From NCBI GenBank assembly GCA_903959715.1, contig CAJBXX010000087.1, positions 1-10,870 on the forward strand: a stretch of DNA of 10,870 nucleotides. The letters run 5' to 3'. Made by a program: the position numbers and the translations under genes. The notes beneath the pieces are model-generated. The model had not been told where the DNA came from. It did not search any database and saw only the letters and a list, made by a program, of their open reading frames with translations. This document shows positions 8,198 through 10,870 of this stretch, in pieces. Source of the DNA: an uncultured Alphaproteobacteria bacterium (GTDB lineage: Bacteria; Pseudomonadota; Alphaproteobacteria; Rickettsiales; UBA1997). Each line of letters starts with the position of its first letter. The first letter of the stretch is position 1.

Positions 8198-9445
8198 TTA
8201 TTTTACAATAATTTTAAAAAATTTTTTCTTGCCTATTGATAATTCAAAAGCATTTTTTGTGGTGATTGAAAAATTTATATCATTAATAATTTGGTTATTG
8301 ATTTTAACAGCATTTCCCTCGATTAATCTTTTGGCATCGGCCTTTGATTCCGTGGCTTTAATCTCAAAAATTATTTCAACTAATTTTTTTGAATTATTTT
8401 CTTCAATTGTAATTATTTTTTCTTCAAAATTTTCAGAATTTTTTTGCAAAAAAATGCCTCGAGCTTTGAGTAAAATTTGATTGGCAATTTCTTCGCCATG
8501 ACAAATTTTGGTTGCTTCAAATGCCAATACTTCCTTGGCTTTGTTGATTTCTTGACCATTTAAATTTTCAAATTTTTTAATTTCTTCAAGCGATAAATCG
8601 GTGAATAATTTTAAAAATTTTATGACATCATTATCGTGAGTATTGCGAAAATATTGAAAATAATCGAAGGGTGAAAGCATCGCTTCATCAAGCCACACCG
8701 CACCTTCGGCGGTTTTCCCCATTTTTTTGCCATCGAAAGTTGTTAATAATGGCGAAGTTAAGCCAAAAGCTTCAGATTTTTTTGCAGACAAACCATTCTC
8801 AAAGCCCAATTTTCTAATCAATTCAACGCCATTAACAATGTTTCCCCATTGATCCGAACCGCCAATTTGTAGGATGCAATCATGATTTTTATGAAGTTCG
8901 TAAAAATCAAATGCTTGTAAAATCATGTAATTAAATTCAAGAAATGATAGCGGTTGTTCGCGTTCAAGTCTGAGTTTGACTGAATCAAAATTAAGCATTT
9001 TATTGACCGAAAAATGCTTACCAACTTTACGCAAAAATTCAACATAGTTAAGGTCTTTTAGCCAATTATCATTATTGATAAGAATAGCTTTATTTTCTTG
9101 AAAATTTATAAATTTTTGTAAAGTTTTGTGGATTCCAGTTAAGTTTTCATTAATTTTATTTGAATCTAAGATTTGTCTCGCGTCATCCTTGCCAGAAGGG
9201 TCGCCGATTTTTGTTGTACCTCCGCCGAGCAAAATTATGGTTTTATGATTATGTTTTTGTAATAATCTTAAAATCATTATTTGAATCAAACTGCCAACAT
9301 GTAATGATTTTGCGGTGCAATCAAAGCCAATATAAGCCGTAATTTTTTGTTGCAAAAAGATGTCATCAAGGCTTGATATATCTGTGCATTGAGCTAAATA
9401 TCCACGCTCAAAGAATTCTTGTAAAAAACCTGATTTTAAATTCAT
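8198..9445 (-). CDS. tyrS: Tyrosyl-tRNA synthetase TyrS
   Basis: Class I aminoacyl-tRNA synthetase that charges tRNA-Tyr. The 415-residue protein has the HIGH-type motif HVGS (49-52), tyrosine-pocket segments YIGFDCTA (38-45), YMILQAFDFYEL (173-184) and QIGGSDQWGN (193-202), and KMGKT (241-245) in the KMSKS position, followed by AEGAVWLDE. An alpha-helical anticodon-binding region follows. A C-terminal S4-like RNA-binding domain (about 353-415) contains ESKADAKRLIEGNAVKINNQ (366-385). This is the bacterial TyrRS layout with normal length, and KMGKT is a variant I recall from alphaproteobacterial TyrS. It is the first gene of the five-gene minus-strand run, and the promoter should lie between 9446 and 9543, divergent from hemF. 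The ATG gives a normal N-terminus (MNLKSGFLQEFFERGY) and has only A/T bases before it, with no Shine-Dalgarno. No T-box leader is visible. Confidence 0.97.
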   Translation of the reverse strand: MNLKSGFLQEFFERGYLAQCTDISSLDDIFLQQKITAYIGFDCTAKSLHVGSLIQIMILRLLQKHNHKTIILLGGGTTKIGDPSGKDDARQILDSNKINENLTGIHKTLQKFINFQENKAILINNDNWLKDLNYVEFLRKVGKHFSVNKMLNFDSVKLRLEREQPLSFLEFNYMILQAFDFYELHKNHDCILQIGGSDQWGNIVNGVELIRKLGFENGLSAKKSEAFGLTSPLLTTFDGKKMGKTAEGAVWLDEAMLSPFDYFQYFRNTHDNDVIKFLKLFTDLSLEEIKKFENLNGQEINKAKEVLAFEATKICHGEEIANQILLKARGIFLQKNSENFEEKIITIEENNSKKLVEIIFEIKATESKADAKRLIEGNAVKINNQIINDINFSITTKNAFELSIGKKKFFKIIVK

Positions 9446-9543
9446 TTTTAAAAAAATAATTAAATAGAAAAAATCGATTTTATTTAAAAAATTTTATTTT
9501 AAAATAAATTTCTTAATCTCACTTAAACTTAATTTTTTTACCA
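9446..9543. promoter_or_regulatory. Divergent tyrS/hemF intergenic region with A/T palindromes
   Basis: This 98-base A/T-rich gap between two divergent starts must hold promoters for tyrS (minus) and probably hemF-purC (plus). I could not fix a convincing -35/-10 pair on either strand. Two perfect palindromes stand out: AAAATCGATTTT (9470-9481) and TTTATTTTAAAATAAA (9493-9508). They could be regulator sites or by-products of the base composition. The region is too short and A/T-rich for a T-box or riboswitch. The regulatory role follows from the gene arrangement, not from a recognised motif. Confidence 0.4.
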
Positions 9544-10398
9544 ATGAATCTCGACGAAAAACAAAAAAAATGTTCGGATTGGTTTCGCTCTCTTCGCGAT
9601 AAAATTTGTTTTGAATTTGAAAAAATCGAAGAAGAATTTGAAAAAAAATATCCAGGAAAATTTGAAAGAAAAAACTGGAATCGCCTAGATAAATCAAGTC
9701 CAAATAGTGATGGAGGATATGGTGAAATGTCGCTAATGAAAGGTAATGTTTTTGAAAAAGTTGGCGTAAATTTTTCTGAAGTTCATGGTGAATTTAGTCC
9801 CGAATTTCGCAATGAAATTCCCGGTGCCAATGATGATCCAAGATTTTGGGCAAGCGGAATATCTTTAGTTGCTCACATGAAATCGCCTTTGGTGCCTGCG
9901 ATTCATTTAAATACTCGTTTTATTTGCACTCAAAAAACTTGGTTTGGCGGTGGAACCGATCTTAATCCAGCAATTGAAAATCCGCAAGACACCATAGATT
10001 TTCATGCCTCGTTAAAAAAGGCTTGCGATTCTACTGACTCAAGCTATTACGATAAATATAAAAAATGGTGCGATGAATATTTTTTCATCAAACATCGCAA
10101 TGTTGCAAGAGGAGTTGGCGGTATATTTTACGACTATTTAAATACCGAAAATTTTGAAAATGATTTTAATTTTACCAAAAATATTGGCTTGGCTTTTTTA
10201 GATATTTATCCTAAAATCGTTCGACGACAAATGTCAAAAAAATTTACCGAACAGCAACGCGAAATTCAATTAAAAAAACGCGGGCTTTATGCTGAATTCA
10301 ATTTAGTTTACGATCGCGGAACACGCTTCGGTTTAATGACGGGAGGCAATGTTGAAGCAATTTTAATGTCCTTACCGCCAATTGCCAAATGGGATTAA
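9544..10398 (+). CDS. hemF: Oxygen-dependent coproporphyrinogen III oxidase HemF
   Basis: Soluble homodimeric enzyme that oxidatively decarboxylates coproporphyrinogen III to protoporphyrinogen IX with O2, a late haem-pathway step. The 284 residues contain VFEKVGVNFSEVHGE (69-83), conserved histidines H111, H121, H154 and H184, TWFGGGTDLNP (132-142), YKKWCDEYFFIKHRNVARG (172-190), and RGLYAEFNLVYDRGTRFG (246-263) with the catalytically important D257-R258 pair. It ends at SLPPIAKWD, without the roughly 25-30-residue tail of E. coli HemF; I recall this shorter end from other Alphaproteobacteria, so it is not read as truncation. The normally glycine-rich segment before the VFEK motif is divergent (DGGYGEMSLM, 56-65). 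The ATG leads into MNLDEKQKKCSDWFRSLRDKI, the usual N-terminal helix; no Shine-Dalgarno is seen. purC follows after 23 bases, probably co-transcribed. Its presence implies oxygen is available to the organism. Confidence 0.96.
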   Translation: MNLDEKQKKCSDWFRSLRDKICFEFEKIEEEFEKKYPGKFERKNWNRLDKSSPNSDGGYGEMSLMKGNVFEKVGVNFSEVHGEFSPEFRNEIPGANDDPRFWASGISLVAHMKSPLVPAIHLNTRFICTQKTWFGGGTDLNPAIENPQDTIDFHASLKKACDSTDSSYYDKYKKWCDEYFFIKHRNVARGVGGIFYDYLNTENFENDFNFTKNIGLAFLDIYPKIVRRQMSKKFTEQQREIQLKKRGLYAEFNLVYDRGTRFGLMTGGNVEAILMSLPPIAKWD

Positions 10399-10421
10399 TT
10401 TTAATATTTTAAAAAAACAAA

Positions 10422-10870
10422 ATGCAAAAAATTAACAAAATATATGAGGGAAAGGCAAAAATTCTTTACTCAACTCAAGATGAAAATTTTTTAGTTCAAT
10501 ATTTCAAAGATGATGCCACTGCTTTTAATGCTCAAAAAAAGGCGGTGATTGAAGGGAAGGGGGTTTTAAATAATGTAATTTCTGAATTCATTATGCTTAA
10601 ACTTGCTCAAGAAAATATTCCAACTCATTTCGTAAAAAGGCTCGACGCGAAAGAGCAATTAATTAAAAAAGTTAAAATTATTCCACTCGAAGTTATAGTT
10701 CGCAATATTTCTGCCGGCTCAATGGCAAAAAGGCTTGGAATCGAAGAAGGACGCGAATTATTATCTCCGATTTTTGAAATTTGTTACAAAGATGACGCTC
10801 TCGGCGACCCTTTAATTAACGACGATCACGCCATTAATGTTTTAAAAATTATTAATCAAAATCAATTACA
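10422..10870 (+). CDS. purC: SAICAR synthetase PurC, 5' part, cut by the window end
   Basis: Phosphoribosylaminoimidazole-succinocarboxamide synthase, which joins CAIR and aspartate with ATP in de novo purine synthesis. The window holds the first 149 codons and two bases of the next, about 60 percent of a typical protein near 240 residues, with no stop. Motifs visible are [11 protein letters not shown] (6-16, ATP-binding start), [14 protein letters not shown] (27-40), the [16 protein letters not shown] helix (46-61), IPTHFVKRL (66-74), [19 protein letters not shown] (88-106) and [14 protein letters not shown] (124-137), all in order and strongly conserved. The ATG gives the canonical N-terminus directly before KIYEGKAK. 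The frame is open to the edge, so truncation is by the window, not mutation. It lies 23 A/T-only or nearly A/T-only bases after hemF on the same strand, most likely in the same transcript, with no Shine-Dalgarno. It complements the salvage kinase encoded nearby. Confidence 0.96.
   Translation, partial: MQKINKIYEGKAKILYSTQDENFLVQYFKDDATAFNAQKKAVIEGKGVLNNVISEFIMLKLAQENIPTHFVKRLDAKEQLIKKVKIIPLEVIVRNISAGSMAKRLGIEEGRELLSPIFEICYKDDALGDPLINDDHAINVLKIINQNQL

Noticed and set aside
8190..8480. A plus-strand open frame of 96 codons encoding a hydrophobic, membrane-like peptide opposite the tyrS 3' end
   Set aside because: The hydrophobicity arises from reading the Lys/Asn/Glu-rich antisense strand of an A/T-rich gene; it overlaps tyrS and the kinase start and has no family support.
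1..10870. Possible reassignment of TGA, since no gene here ends in TGA
   Set aside because: Tryptophan codons checked in tyrS and murF are TGG, no gene needs a read-through TGA, and eight TAA/TAG stops are unsurprising at this base composition.
1..10870. CRISPR arrays, insertion sequences, tRNA or rRNA genes, toxin-antitoxin or defence modules
   Set aside because: No spaced direct repeats, transposase motifs, cloverleaf-like sequences or accessory gene families were seen; nearly all of the window is assigned to housekeeping genes.

Overview
This window is an ordinary, gene-dense, AT-rich bacterial chromosome segment (G+C about one third by eye, not counted). Family signatures point to an alphaproteobacterium. 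MurF carries the P-loop GSVGKTGTKE, TyrS has KMGKT in place of KMSKS, the sugar kinase has the form usually annotated as adenosine kinase in Alphaproteobacteria, HemF is the short form ending soon after SLPPIAKW, and a small exported DUF5334-like protein is present. The strong A/T bias suggests a streamlined lineage such as a Rickettsiales, Holosporales, Pelagibacterales or HIMB59 relative. Genes for isoleucine precursor synthesis (cimA), de novo purines (purC), haem (hemF) and peptidoglycan (murF, mraY) suggest a free-living or only mildly reduced organism. No 16S or other placement marker is present, so the order cannot be fixed.

Layout. Bases 1-138 are gene-free and A/T-rich. Left block, plus strand: a 95-residue secreted protein (139-426), then clpB (518-3124) preceded by a candidate heat-shock (RpoH-type) promoter and an all-A/T hairpin. 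Central block, minus strand, read from 9445 down to 3121: tyrS, a PfkB-family adenosine kinase, murF, mraY and cimA. Spacings are +1, +10, -11 and +22 bases, so this is probably one operon of about 6.3 kb. Right block, plus strand, divergent from tyrS: hemF (9544-10398) and the 5' part of purC (10422 to the window end), 23 bases apart.

The clpB and cimA genes converge and their stop codons overlap within a single TTAA, so no intergenic terminator exists there. tyrS and hemF diverge from a 98-base A/T-rich region that presumably holds both promoters. None of the nine starts has a recognisable Shine-Dalgarno sequence. All eight complete genes use TAA or TAG as stop, never TGA, and the tryptophan codons I checked are TGG.

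Functionally, MurF and MraY catalyse consecutive steps (completion of UDP-MurNAc-pentapeptide, then its transfer to the lipid carrier to give lipid I). They are a remnant of the division/cell-wall cluster now sitting among translation, nucleoside-salvage and amino-acid genes. I found no RNA genes, mobile elements, CRISPR arrays, phage genes or broken genes, and no evidence of an undescribed system. The observations worth following are regulatory (clpB promoter, lack of SD sites), architectural (shared stops, split dcw cluster) and the small exported protein.
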